Assembly (NCBI GenBank): GCA_913056365.1
Contig: CAJXLT010000002.1
Location: 434,001-498,000, forward strand
Origin: an uncultured Paenibacillaceae bacterium
GTDB taxonomy: Bacteria > Bacillota > Bacilli > Paenibacillales > K13
Direction: 5' to 3'
Length of the DNA: 64,000 bases
Shown here: positions 57,040-63,969 of the stretch, one piece after another
Layout of the letters: each line of letters opens with the position of its first letter
Numbering within the stretch: the first letter of the stretch is position 1
Notes under the pieces: model-generated
The model's input: the letters and a program-made list of their open reading frames with translations, nothing else
Database searches by the model: none
What the model was told of the DNA's origin: nothing
Position numbers and translations under genes: made by a program

Positions 57040-57393
57040 TCAGCCTTTCGGCTTGAACACAAGGGCAGCAAGGAAGGAAAAGATGATCGCAGCAGATATC
57101 CCTCCGCTGGTCACTTCGAATATACCGGTAACGACGCCCATGATCCCGTCCCGCTCCAATTCCGACAGCGCGCCGTGCACTAGCGAATTGCCGAAGCTCG
57201 TAATCGGAACACTCGCTCCAGCACCGGCAAATTCCACAAGCGGGTCATACAGACCTAGTCCGTCTGCCACTGCGCCTGCGACGACTAACAAGCTCATCGT
57301 ATGACCCGGCGTCAGCTTCGCCACATCGAACATGAGCTGTCCGATGACACATATCGCACCGCCAACAAGGAATGCCCATACAAATTGCATCAT
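57040..57393 (-). CDS. spoVAE: Stage V sporulation protein AE
   Basis: A 117-aa membrane protein of the SpoVAE (AEb) family: FVWAFLVGGAICVIGQLMFD, then AGAGASVPITSFGNSLVHGA and GIFEVTSGGISAAIIFSFLA. It is homologous to SpoVAC. The SpoVA complex forms the forespore inner-membrane channel for dipicolinic acid uptake and release. Ends the operon DUF421-spoVAC-spoVAD-spoVAE. Confidence 0.95.
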   Translation of the reverse strand: MMQFVWAFLVGGAICVIGQLMFDVAKLTPGHTMSLLVVAGAVADGLGLYDPLVEFAGAGASVPITSFGNSLVHGALSELERDGIMGVVTGIFEVTSGGISAAIIFSFLAALVFKPKG

Positions 57394-57394
57394 C

Positions 57395-58408
57395 TTATAT
57401 CACCCCGCTTTCCAAGCATACCGCATGCGCAATGCACGGAATGCTCTCTCCTTGTTGGCTTGTGAGCGGCGAAAGCAACGCTCCGGTTGCAACGACGAGT
57501 ACCCGCTTCAACTCGCCTTGTTGAAGCTTCTTCATAATATGTCCGTATGTCACGACAGCCGAGCATGCACACCCACTGCCGCCTGCCCATACACTTTGGC
57601 GCTCCCGATCGTAGATCATCAATCCGCAATCATGGAAGGTTGTGTCGGCAATTGGTACTCGATGCTCGCGCAGCAATTCACCGGCTATATCATGACCGAC
57701 CTGTGCCAAATCACCCGTAACAATCAGATCGAAGTCTCCAGGCGCTCTTCCCGTGTCCTTCAAGTGAGCTTGGATCGTATCGACCGCAGCTGGTGCCATT
57801 GCGGCTCCCATGTTGTTCGGGTCCTTAATGCCCATATCCATAATGCGTCCGATCGTAGCTGATGCTACGCGCGGGCCGCTTCCTTCTGCCGCAAGTACTG
57901 CAGCGCCAGCGCCTGTTACAGTAAACTGTGCAGTCGGCGGCTTCTGTGCCCCGTATTCCGTCGGATAGCGAAATTGCTTCTCCGCCGACGAATTGTGACT
58001 GCACGTACCTGCCAGAACGTACTTGGCACCCCCGCTATTCACGATCATCGCAGCAATTGCCAAGCTTTCCATCGAAGTCGAGCAAGCGCCGAATACACCG
58101 ATGTACGGGATGCCCAAGGTACGCGCAGAGAACGTCGCGCTAATAATCTGATTCATCAGATCACCGCCGACGAAAAACTGCACATCCTCCTTCGTTAGCT
58201 TCGCATTTTCTATTGCAAGCTTGGCAGCTTCCTCTAACAGCATTCGCTCCGCTTGCTCCCAGCTTTTCTGCTTCAGTATGCTGTCTTCATGCACGATATC
58301 GAAATCTGCCGCGAGCGGTCCCTTGCCTTCGTAGGGACCAACAACCGTTGCCGTCGCTTGAATGACAGGTTGCTTGTCGAAGGTCCATGTTTGATGCCCG
58401 GTTAACAT
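57395..58408 (-). CDS. spoVAD: Stage V sporulation protein AD
   Basis: A 337-aa thiolase-fold protein that binds dipicolinic acid. Seen: DVQFFVGGDLMNQIISATFS, VFGACSTSMESLAIAAMIV (thiolase-like elbow), FTVTGAGAAVLAAEGSGPRV, and GGSGCACSAVVTYGHIMKKL near the C-terminus. The 1-bp gap to spoVAE and the shared base with spoVAC indicate coupling. Confidence 0.96.
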   Translation of the reverse strand: MLTGHQTWTFDKQPVIQATATVVGPYEGKGPLAADFDIVHEDSILKQKSWEQAERMLLEEAAKLAIENAKLTKEDVQFFVGGDLMNQIISATFSARTLGIPYIGVFGACSTSMESLAIAAMIVNSGGAKYVLAGTCSHNSSAEKQFRYPTEYGAQKPPTAQFTVTGAGAAVLAAEGSGPRVASATIGRIMDMGIKDPNNMGAAMAPAAVDTIQAHLKDTGRAPGDFDLIVTGDLAQVGHDIAGELLREHRVPIADTTFHDCGLMIYDRERQSVWAGGSGCACSAVVTYGHIMKKLQQGELKRVLVVATGALLSPLTSQQGESIPCIAHAVCLESGVI

Positions 58409-58884
58409 TAATGCGCACCCCCGCCGAGAATATGATGCAGAATTCCGATGAAGAAGGCAGCAACAACACCGAATACGATAACTGAACCGGCTAACTTGAA
58501 CATATTGCCGCCAACACCAAGCACTAGCCCTTCACTGCGATGCTCCAGCGCAGAAGAACATAGAGAGTTAGCGAATCCAGTCACCGGAACAGCCGCTCCA
58601 GCACCTGCCCATTGAGCGATCTTGTCGTAAACCCCGAAGCTCGTCAGCAAGACTGAAATAAATATGAGAATTGCCACAGTTGGATCACTCGCCTTGTCTT
58701 GCTCCATATCGAACCAATGGACCATAGCTTCCATAATCCCTTGACCCAAGACACAGATCGCGCCGCCCGCAACAAACGCACGAATGCAATTCAGCACAAT
58801 CGGTCTCGGCGGCTCCTTGCCCTTAGCTAACGCTTGATACTTCCGCTGCACCTGTGTCGTCTTCTTCATCTGCTGATTCGCCAT
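58408..58884 (-). CDS. spoVAC: Stage V sporulation protein AC
   Basis: A 158-aa SpoVAC, a mechanosensitive-type inner-membrane protein. It has the family blocks FVAGGAICVLGQGIMEAMVH and AGAGAAVPVTGFANSLCSSA, similar to SpoVAE. It starts at ATG 58884 with AGAGGAGCAG upstream and follows the DUF421 gene by 19 bp. Only AC, AD and AE are present; SpoVAA, AB and AF are absent here. Confidence 0.96.
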   Translation of the reverse strand: MANQQMKKTTQVQRKYQALAKGKEPPRPIVLNCIRAFVAGGAICVLGQGIMEAMVHWFDMEQDKASDPTVAILIFISVLLTSFGVYDKIAQWAGAGAAVPVTGFANSLCSSALEHRSEGLVLGVGGNMFKLAGSVIVFGVVAAFFIGILHHILGGGAH

Positions 58885-58903
58885 CGGACCTGCTCCTCTC
58901 TGC

Positions 58904-59770
58904 TTAGGAAGTCGTTAAGTAAGGCTCTATGCTATTCATAATCAGCTTCATTCGACCTGCGCCTTGCTCATACTGCTGCTTGGCTGCCTCATCTTGCGTA
59001 GACAAGGCGAACAATTCAAGATCCGCCTGGCATTTCTTCAAGGTCGCATACAACAGTTCTCTTGAAGAAGGAGCAGGCACCTTCAGCTGGTCATCATACA
59101 AATCCACGAACAACTCACCGTAAGAATTAGCTTGTCCCAGAAAGACGTTCTCCTGTAATACCCCCAATTTGTCCAGCTCTGTCTGCAGCCATCCGGGGTT
59201 CAGTCCTAGCGTTGCCAAACCTTCCAATACGAGCTCGCCATCCATAATAACGGTTTGCGGCTCTACTTGATTCGGCACCTTCACACCGAGATGAGCAGGA
59301 GTAATCGGCTGCTTATTCGGCTTCATCAATACAGAGAGCTCACCTGACGTTTCTAACAACGCGAATTCTACATCGGCATATTGGAAGGCGTTCTTCTGCC
59401 GCAATTGCTCCAGCAAGTCTTCTGTCGTATATCGGACTTTCGTCATATTGTCTTCCATGATCTTGCCGTCTTTGATCAACACCGTTCCTTTGCCATGCAC
59501 CAAATCACGGAGCCGCTTACTCTTCAAACTGAAAAACTCAATGCCAGCCATCACGACAGCCCATACAATTAATGCAACAAACCCGTACATCCAGTTGCGA
59601 TCAGGATGCAGAGAGATAAAGCCAACCATGCTGCCCAATGTAATGCCTGTGATGTATTCGAAGTACGATAGCTGCGTAATCTGGCGGCTGCCAAGAACAA
59701 AGCGCGTGATAATAAACAGCAATACTAAAGCTGACGCTGTCCGCAGCGCAACCTCCAACCATTGTGGCAT
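58904..59770 (-). CDS. DUF421 membrane protein with DUF1657-like C-terminal tail (YetF/2Duf type)
   Basis: A 288-aa protein starting at ATG 59770 (GGGAGAG upstream). Three helices (about residues 6-26, 34-50, 60-79) are followed by the cytoplasmic DUF421 domain (KGTVLIKDGKIMEDNMTKVR; TPAHLGVKVPNQVEPQTVIM). The last 46 residues, TLKKCQADLELFALSTQ onward, closely match the free-standing DUF1657 protein encoded divergently next door. It heads an operon with spoVAC-D-E. In Bacillus, DUF421 and DUF1657 genes accompany the mobile spoVA-2mob operon that raises spore heat resistance; I infer a related forespore-membrane role. Confidence 0.88.
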   Translation of the reverse strand: MPQWLEVALRTASALVLLFIITRFVLGSRQITQLSYFEYITGITLGSMVGFISLHPDRNWMYGFVALIVWAVVMAGIEFFSLKSKRLRDLVHGKGTVLIKDGKIMEDNMTKVRYTTEDLLEQLRQKNAFQYADVEFALLETSGELSVLMKPNKQPITPAHLGVKVPNQVEPQTVIMDGELVLEGLATLGLNPGWLQTELDKLGVLQENVFLGQANSYGELFVDLYDDQLKVPAPSSRELLYATLKKCQADLELFALSTQDEAAKQQYEQGAGRMKLIMNSIEPYLTTS

Positions 59771-59808
59771 CGATACAGTCTCTCCCTTATTGCAGCATTT
59801 GATATACA

Positions 59809-59838
59809 CATTATGAGCGCAATGCAACAAGCTTATGA
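59809..59838 (-). promoter_or_regulatory. Candidate sigma-G promoter of the DUF421-spoVA operon
   Basis: Minus strand: TCATA (59838-59834), an 18-bp spacer, CATAATG (59815-59809). Versus GHATR-N18-CATWHTA this is 4 of 5 and 6 of 7 with exact spacing. The transcript would start about 33 nt before the ATG at 59770. Forespore expression would fit the operon. Confidence 0.5.
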
Positions 59839-59917
59839 GTAGTGAAATATTGTCATTGATAAAAACCCGTAGAACAGACAAATTATAGATAAGATTCAGG
59901 AAAGGAGTGGTGAACAA

Positions 59918-60124
59918 GTGACTGTCGCATCTGATGTCAAAACATGCTTGGCATCCTTGAAAAGCGCGCAGGCGAGTCTAGAGCAATTCGCACTAAGTAC
60001 GCAAAATCAAGAGGCTAAATCATTATTCGAGCAAGCAGCTCAATCTACACAACAAGTCGTCGATCAAGTGAACACCCGCGTGCAACAATTGGAAAGCGAG
60101 GAGCCTCAGTACGAAGGCTTCTAA
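59918..60124 (+). CDS. DUF1657 small protein
   Basis: A 68-aa, coiled-coil, helix-rich protein (TVASDVKTCLASLKSAQASL, then EQFALSTQNQEAKSLFEQAA). It starts at GTG 59918 with AAAGGAG upstream. It belongs to DUF1657, small helical proteins encoded near spoVA and DUF421 genes. The block Q-A-x-L-E-x-FALSTQ is shared with the tail of the divergent DUF421 protein. Probably forespore-made; function unknown. Confidence 0.9.
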   Translation: MTVASDVKTCLASLKSAQASLEQFALSTQNQEAKSLFEQAAQSTQQVVDQVNTRVQQLESEEPQYEGF

Positions 60125-60143
60125 ACAAGGTCTTGTGCGCTTG

Positions 60144-60176
60144 GCTGCTCCGTCGCTAGCTAAGGTGCGGAGCAGC
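60144..60176 (+). terminator. Probable terminator after the DUF1657 gene
   Basis: GCTGCTCCG (60144-60152) and CGGAGCAGC (60168-60176) form a perfect 9-bp stem with a 15-nt loop, 20 bp after the stop. No clear T-tract follows (ATTCGG), so it may act as a weak terminator or an mRNA-stabilising hairpin. Confidence 0.5.
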
Positions 60177-60266
60177 ATTCGGCACAAGCTAAAATATCAG
60201 TTGCAAAATTCGCTAAAATAGGACAAAGTAATACTTAAGTAAGACATTAAAAAAATAGGTGATCGC

Positions 60267-61637
60267 GTGAGCGAAAATTTCGAAACATTGCTTCTCCATG
60301 TATTGGTTCTAATTTTCCCTATTTTTATTTATCAGCTGTTTTGGCACGAGCGACCTGTGCGCAGCAGTGCTCCCCCTCCCCTGCTGATCGGGACATTATG
60401 CAGCTGTGGTGTCATTGTATGCATGCTGCTTCCGTATGAAATCGATTTTGGCTATACGTACGATCTGCGTATCATTCCGTTATTGATCAGTTATTTGTAC
60501 GGAGGACCCTTAGCTGGTCTGTTGAGTACCTTCATATATATATGCATGAGCTTCATTACCGGAGGAGAGGGATTCTGGTTCGTGCTTCAAGTTATCCTTC
60601 CTGTACTATTGATTGGCTACTTGTACACCGGAACATTCCAGAAGCTGAATCACAGCATTCGAATTACCACAGGGGTGGTGCTGAGCCTTGTTCACACGTT
60701 CGTATTCGTCATCGTGTATTGGCTCTATCATCCAGAGCTGCTTACTCTGAAGCATGTGCAATTGTTCAGCGGGATAGCTGGCATTCAAGCAACAAGCACA
60801 GCACTCGTCTTCTTCTTGATTGAGAAGATGCTGCGCAATGAGTCATTGCGTATGAAATTATGGCAAAGTGAAAAAAGCAAAGTCGTCCAACAACTGGCTG
60901 CCAGTGTGTCGCATGAGGTACGCAATCCATTAACAGCAACTACAGGATTCCTACAGCTTCTCAAGCAGCAAGAGCTCCCTGCTGCCAAACGAGAACTATA
61001 CATACAAGTCGCGCTCGACGAACTGAAGAAGGCCGAGTCCATCGTCTCGGATTACTTGTCCTTATCCCATTCTGACACCACTGTCAATGACACACTTAAT
61101 CTCAAGGCAGAGGCAGAAGCATGCATGACGATGCTAGGACCTTATGCCAAATTACACAATGTTCAAACCGTTGCTCAGATGTCCGAGAATATATTTATTT
61201 GCGGCAATCAACCAAAACTGAGGCAATGCCTTATTAATATGATGAGGAATGGGATTGAAGCGATGCCAAGCGGCGGTCAGCTCTTAATCAATCTCACTTC
61301 TAACAACAATCAACAGCAAGCTGTATTCTCGATAACTGATACGGGAACCGGCATGACCGAAGAACAAATTAAACATCTCGGCAGTCCGTTCTACGCACAT
61401 GCTGGCAAGGGAACTGGATTGGGACTGATGGTCGCATACAGTATCATTGATACGATGCAAGGATCTGTAGATATTGTCAGTACAGTAGGAGAAGGAACGA
61501 CATTCTCGATTACGTTGCCCATCAGCAAGGAGCATCCGAATTCTCCCATCTCATCAACAAGGAACCGCATCAAGTATGCCGTGTCACGGAAGCTGCACCG
61601 TATTATGGCCATGAACAGAACGCCCGACCGAAGGTAG
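60267..61637 (+). CDS. Sensor histidine kinase with 5-6 membrane helices (KinB-like)
   Basis: A 456-aa kinase starting at GTG 60267 (AGGTGATCGC upstream). Residues about 8-195 have six hydrophobic segments including PLLISYLYGGPLAGLLSTFI, a 5TMR-LYT-type region. A short linker leads to HisKA with LAASVSHEVRNPLTATTGFL (phospho-His about 216) and an HATPase domain: MMRNGIEAMPSGGQLL (N box) and DTGTGMTEEQIKHLG, KGTGLGLMV. This layout matches sporulation kinase KinB, which feeds Spo0F. No response regulator is adjacent, as expected for phosphorelay kinases. It lies between spoVA and sigK. Confidence 0.88.
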   Translation: MSENFETLLLHVLVLIFPIFIYQLFWHERPVRSSAPPPLLIGTLCSCGVIVCMLLPYEIDFGYTYDLRIIPLLISYLYGGPLAGLLSTFIYICMSFITGGEGFWFVLQVILPVLLIGYLYTGTFQKLNHSIRITTGVVLSLVHTFVFVIVYWLYHPELLTLKHVQLFSGIAGIQATSTALVFFLIEKMLRNESLRMKLWQSEKSKVVQQLAASVSHEVRNPLTATTGFLQLLKQQELPAAKRELYIQVALDELKKAESIVSDYLSLSHSDTTVNDTLNLKAEAEACMTMLGPYAKLHNVQTVAQMSENIFICGNQPKLRQCLINMMRNGIEAMPSGGQLLINLTSNNNQQQAVFSITDTGTGMTEEQIKHLGSPFYAHAGKGTGLGLMVAYSIIDTMQGSVDIVSTVGEGTTFSITLPISKEHPNSPISSTRNRIKYAVSRKLHRIMAMNRTPDRR

Positions 61638-61652
61638 CAGCGGTCGGGCGTT
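61619..61652 (+). terminator. Terminator overlapping the kinase stop codon
   Basis: AACGCCCGACCG (61619-61630) pairs with CGGTCGGGCGTT (61641-61652), a perfect 12-bp stem, followed by GTTGTTC. The left arm lies inside the last codons of the kinase gene (stop at 61637). It may also serve sigK on the minus strand. Confidence 0.9.
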
Positions 61653-61681
61653 GTTGTTCAAATTCATAGCGAAACCTATGT

Positions 61682-62386
61682 TCACCTTTGCTTCTGTTTG
61701 TAAAACTCATGGTATAGCTTCATCAAGGCGCGTTTCTCAATACGTGAGACGTAGGAACGTGAAATCCCTAACTCCTTGGCGATCTCGCGCTGCGTACGCT
61801 CTTCCCCACCCTTCTCCAATCCGAAGCGGCCGCGAATCACTTCCTGCTCTCGATCATCTAGAATATGCAAGTGACTGTATATTTTCGTCTTTTCAATTTT
61901 GACCTGTACTTGATCCACAACCTCATCATGCTCGGTGCCAAGGATATCCTGCAACGTAATTTCATTTCCTTCCTTATCAGTCCCGATCGGATCGTGAAGG
62001 GAAACATCCTTGCGGGTTTTCTTCAGCGATCGCAAGTGCATGAGAATCTCATTCTCAATACAGCGTGCAGCGAAGGTAGCCAGCTTCGTGCCCTTATTCG
62101 GACTGTAGCTCTCAATCGCCTTAATGAGTCCAATGGTCCCGATTGAAATCAAATCCTCCTGATCCTCACCCGTATTGTCAAACTTCTTAACGATATGCGC
62201 AACAAGGCGCAGGTTATGTTCAATCAGAAGGTTGCGGGATACCGGATCACCTTCCGACATCCGCTGCAGATGCAGGGACTCCTCCTTTTCCTCCAATGGC
62301 TGGGGGAACACATTGCTCTTTACGTATGAGACGAGAAGCATCAATTCTTTCAAAAACATGGCAATGGCAGCAAATAATCCAGGCAC
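61682..62386 (-). CDS. sigK: RNA polymerase sigma-K factor (pro-sigma-K)
   Basis: A 234-aa late mother-cell sigma factor. The pro-sequence [20 protein letters not shown] (about 20 residues, hydrophobic) is intact. Region 2 has [20 protein letters not shown] and [16 protein letters not shown]; region 4 has [20 protein letters not shown]. The start is GTG 62386 with GGAGGTG upstream. The frame is continuous, so there is no skin-type insertion. It is activated by intramembrane proteolysis (SpoIVFB) in other species; that protease is not in the window. Confidence 0.97.
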   Translation of the reverse strand: MPGLFAAIAMFLKELMLLVSYVKSNVFPQPLEEKEESLHLQRMSEGDPVSRNLLIEHNLRLVAHIVKKFDNTGEDQEDLISIGTIGLIKAIESYSPNKGTKLATFAARCIENEILMHLRSLKKTRKDVSLHDPIGTDKEGNEITLQDILGTEHDEVVDQVQVKIEKTKIYSHLHILDDREQEVIRGRFGLEKGGEERTQREIAKELGISRSYVSRIEKRALMKLYHEFYKQKQR

Positions 62387-62493
62387 GCAGTGACACCTCC
62401 ATCATGATCTCGGCGGAACGAACCGCCGCACGGTTTCCCTTGAAGTCTGACTTACCCGGAATGTGACCTGATAGAAGCGACAGGCCTTACAAC

Positions 62494-62537
62494 AAAAAAA
62501 GGCAACAGCGCCGCTCTTCGCCGAGCGGACTGTTACC
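62494..62537 (-). terminator. Rho-independent terminator upstream of sigK
   Basis: On the minus strand GGTAACAG pairs with CTGTTGCC outside, and CCGCTC with GAGCGG inside (62502-62537), followed by TTTTTTTG. It insulates sigK from minus-strand transcription of the accessory patch. No intact minus-strand gene lies upstream of it, only the fragment at 62695-62841. Confidence 0.85.
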
Positions 62538-62556
62538 ATTGTATGTGGGTGCGTGC
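62538..62556. repeat. Left copy of a 19-bp near-direct repeat
   Basis: ATTGTATGTGGGTGCGTGC at 62538-62556, matching ATTATATGTGGGTGCATAC at 63710-63728 in 16 of 19 positions and in the same orientation. The two flank the patch that holds the GNAT-like cassette. Could be an insertion footprint, or coincidence. Confidence 0.45.
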
Positions 62557-62661
62557 CTATGTGTGCCTGTACGTAGGAGATTCAGATTTGAAGTGTTAGC
62601 TGTAAATGTGCGAAATGATCCATTCAAGAAGAATCCTCACATTAAAGGAGGTTGTTTACTC

Positions 62662-62742
62662 TTGAACACTGATCCTCATGATGAAAAAAAACGACTAAAC
62701 TACGTTCGCAGGAAATGCCTTGCCATTCTGCGTCAGTGTTAG
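62662..62742 (+). CDS. Possible 26-codon small ORF with strong ribosome site
   Basis: A TTG at 62662 is preceded by AAAGGAGG (10 nt spacing) and opens a frame NTDPHDEKKRLNYVRRKC ending at 62742, giving a 26-residue basic peptide. An antisense frame covers the same bases and looks more protein-like, so this may be spurious. The ribosome site is the main support. No homologue known to me. Confidence 0.25.
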   Translation: MNTDPHDEKKRLNYVRRKCLAILRQC

Positions 62743-62841
62743 ATCGAAAGTTTCCCAGCCCGAATGTGAAGCAATAAAGTTTTGCATAGCTGCCACAACT
62801 TTAGGGACGTCCGAGCAATCCCTATATGTTAATCTATATAG
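62695..62841 (-). pseudogene. Fragment of an unidentified gene (C-terminal end)
   Basis: In the minus frame ending at 62695 the translation LYRLTYRDCSDVPKVVAAMQ ... WETFDLTLTQNGKAFP reads like the amphipathic end of a real protein, but upstream the frame runs into antisense of the GNAT-like gene without a ribosome site or plausible start. It ends with its own stop, and a terminator lies about 160 bp beyond. Best seen as a decayed remnant; I do not recognise the family. Confidence 0.35.
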
Positions 62842-62855
62842 CGGGAGGTAGATGC

Positions 62856-63320
62856 GTGTTACTACATTTCCGCAGCGGCGAGACATACCCTGTTTCGTTC
62901 CTTGCGTTGCAGCCATATGATATAGAGGATCAGATGCAGGATTGGAACGATTCGTTCGATTGGACAGTTTATTTTGGCCACCGTGGTGTTGAAGTCTATA
63001 AGATGGTTATCCGTGGCAATGATGTAATACAAGGGGTTATTGCTCTTGAGCGTAAAGAGGATCATGTTTGGGTTCATCTTATCGAGAGCTTACCTGATGA
63101 GCGCAAGGAGTTCGATCTAATAGGCGAGCATCTGTTGGCAATCGCATGCAAACGAAGCATGGAGCTTGGGCTTGATGGTGTAGTTGCTTTTCAATCGAAG
63201 ACGCGTTCGCGACTCATGATGTATTACATAAACGACGTTGGTGCTGCACACTTTGGAGGTGGCCTTATGGTTATCGAAGAACCTGTCGCTAAGCGTCTAG
63301 TTATGCTATACTTATCCTAA
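62856..63320 (+). CDS. GNAT-like protein of an accessory two-gene cassette
   Basis: A 154-aa protein starting at GTG 62856 (GGGAGGT upstream). I do not recognise a named family. The second half is GNAT-like: strand NDVIQGVIALERKEDHVWVH, helix DLIGEHLLAIACKRSMELG, strand DGVVAFQSKT, then LMMYYINDVGAAHFGGGLMV and a final strand RLVMLYL. The usual acetyl-CoA loop R-x-x-G-x-G/A is not obvious, so catalysis is doubtful. Thirteen bases downstream starts a 53-codon gene with its own ribosome site, and the pair ends in a terminator. Confidence 0.7.
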   Translation: MLLHFRSGETYPVSFLALQPYDIEDQMQDWNDSFDWTVYFGHRGVEVYKMVIRGNDVIQGVIALERKEDHVWVHLIESLPDERKEFDLIGEHLLAIACKRSMELGLDGVVAFQSKTRSRLMMYYINDVGAAHFGGGLMVIEEPVAKRLVMLYLS

Positions 63321-63333
63321 GAGGTGATTAATC

Positions 63334-63495
63334 ATGAAAAAGACAATGAGTCTTGATGATGCTGCTCGTCGATATGCAGGCGGTCATTACGTTAAGCAAT
63401 CGATGCCCGGTCCCAATCCCGAACGCGACCAAATGGTCAGCGATGCTATAGCTAAATTGAAGCAGGTTCGACCTGCTGCCAAGGTTCGCCGATAA
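63334..63495 (+). CDS. 53-aa protein, partner of the GNAT-like gene
   Basis: ATG 63334 to TAA 63495, preceded by AAGAGGTGATTAATC. The product begins MKKTMSLDDAARRYAGGHYV and ends QVRPAAKVRR; it is basic at both ends with a predicted helix RDQMVSDAIAKLKQV. The order enzyme-like gene then tiny gene, 13 bp apart, suggests co-translation. It could be an antitoxin-like or DNA-binding partner, but I see no known motif. The terminator hairpin overlaps its last codons. Confidence 0.6.
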   Translation: MKKTMSLDDAARRYAGGHYVKQSMPGPNPERDQMVSDAIAKLKQVRPAAKVRR

Positions 63496-63510
63496 GGCGA
63501 GCCTTTTTTT
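63481..63510 (+). terminator. Terminator of the accessory cassette
   Basis: AAGG-TT-CGCC (63481-63490) pairs with GGCG-AG-CCTT (63496-63505 approx.), loop GATAA, then TTTTTTT. Its left arm is coding for the end of the 53-aa protein. Confidence 0.85.
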
Positions 63511-63556
63511 ATTGGAGTTGCATCGACTCACTCCATTTTTCCGTAATGGTGTGAAC

Positions 63557-63748
63557 TCAGTATGGAACAGATTTAACCAGACTAGAACGCACCCCACGTT
63601 CCGCTTGCCAAACAATTTGCTCGAACTCTTGCAGCCACCGCTCAATGTTAAGTCGGTAATCGCCAAGTCCCACGTATAGCATAATCAAATCGAAACCATT
63701 CTCTCGAGCATTATATGTGGGTGCATACTTAAGCGTATCTGAACACAA
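63557..63748 (-). pseudogene. Possible remnant ORF (63 codons) in the accessory patch
   Basis: The minus frame encodes a plausible protein stretch (APTYNARENGFDLIMLYVGL, DYRLNIERWLQEFEQIVWQA) but starts only with a TTG lacking a ribosome site, five codons after an in-frame stop. It may be a truncated gene. The right copy of the near-direct repeat lies inside it. I do not recognise the family. Confidence 0.35.
63710..63728. repeat. Right copy of a 19-bp near-direct repeat
   Basis: ATTATATGTGGGTGCATAC, see the copy at 62538-62556 (16 of 19 identical, same orientation, 1.17 kb apart). Confidence 0.45.
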
Positions 63749-63840
63749 GGAAGATTAGTCCCCGGTTCCTTGGCATATACTATGGAGGCCGTGAAAATGA
63801 TGTTCACACCTGCATTCACGAAAAAAATACGTGAAGTCAC

Positions 63841-63869
63841 TTGACACAATAGGCATATGTAAGTAATAA
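63841..63869 (+). promoter_or_regulatory. Sigma-A promoter of ahpC
   Basis: TTGACA (63841-63846), a 17-bp spacer, TAATAA (63864-63869) on the plus strand, followed within 20 bp by a PerR-like box. A second TATAAT at 63927-63932 has no convincing -35. Confidence 0.65.
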
Positions 63870-63880
63870 TAATTACATAA

Positions 63881-63895
63881 TTGTAATCATTATAG
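63881..63895. promoter_or_regulatory. PerR-box-like operator upstream of ahpC
   Basis: TTGTAATCATTATAG matches the PerR consensus TTATAATNATTATAA in 13 of 15 positions counting the free central base. It lies just downstream of the candidate -10, where a repressor would block initiation; peroxide would relieve it. ahpC is a known PerR target in Bacillus. Confidence 0.75.
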
Positions 63896-63969
63896 TTACA
63901 GTTCGATCACTTGCCGATCTGGTCACTATAATGATCATACAAAATACACTTTCAGGAGGACGATGTACT

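Noticed and set aside
57040-59770. Considered the spoVA block a recently acquired spoVA-2mob element
   Set aside because: No transposase, inverted ends or insertion genes flank it, and only one spoVACDE set with normal neighbours is seen; a chromosomal operon is simpler.
63797-63844. A 15-codon ORF (MMFTPAFTKKIREVT) with GGAGG 8 nt upstream before ahpC
   Set aside because: Its stop falls in the -35 box of the ahpC promoter, so it cannot be a leader of that transcript, and nothing else supports it.
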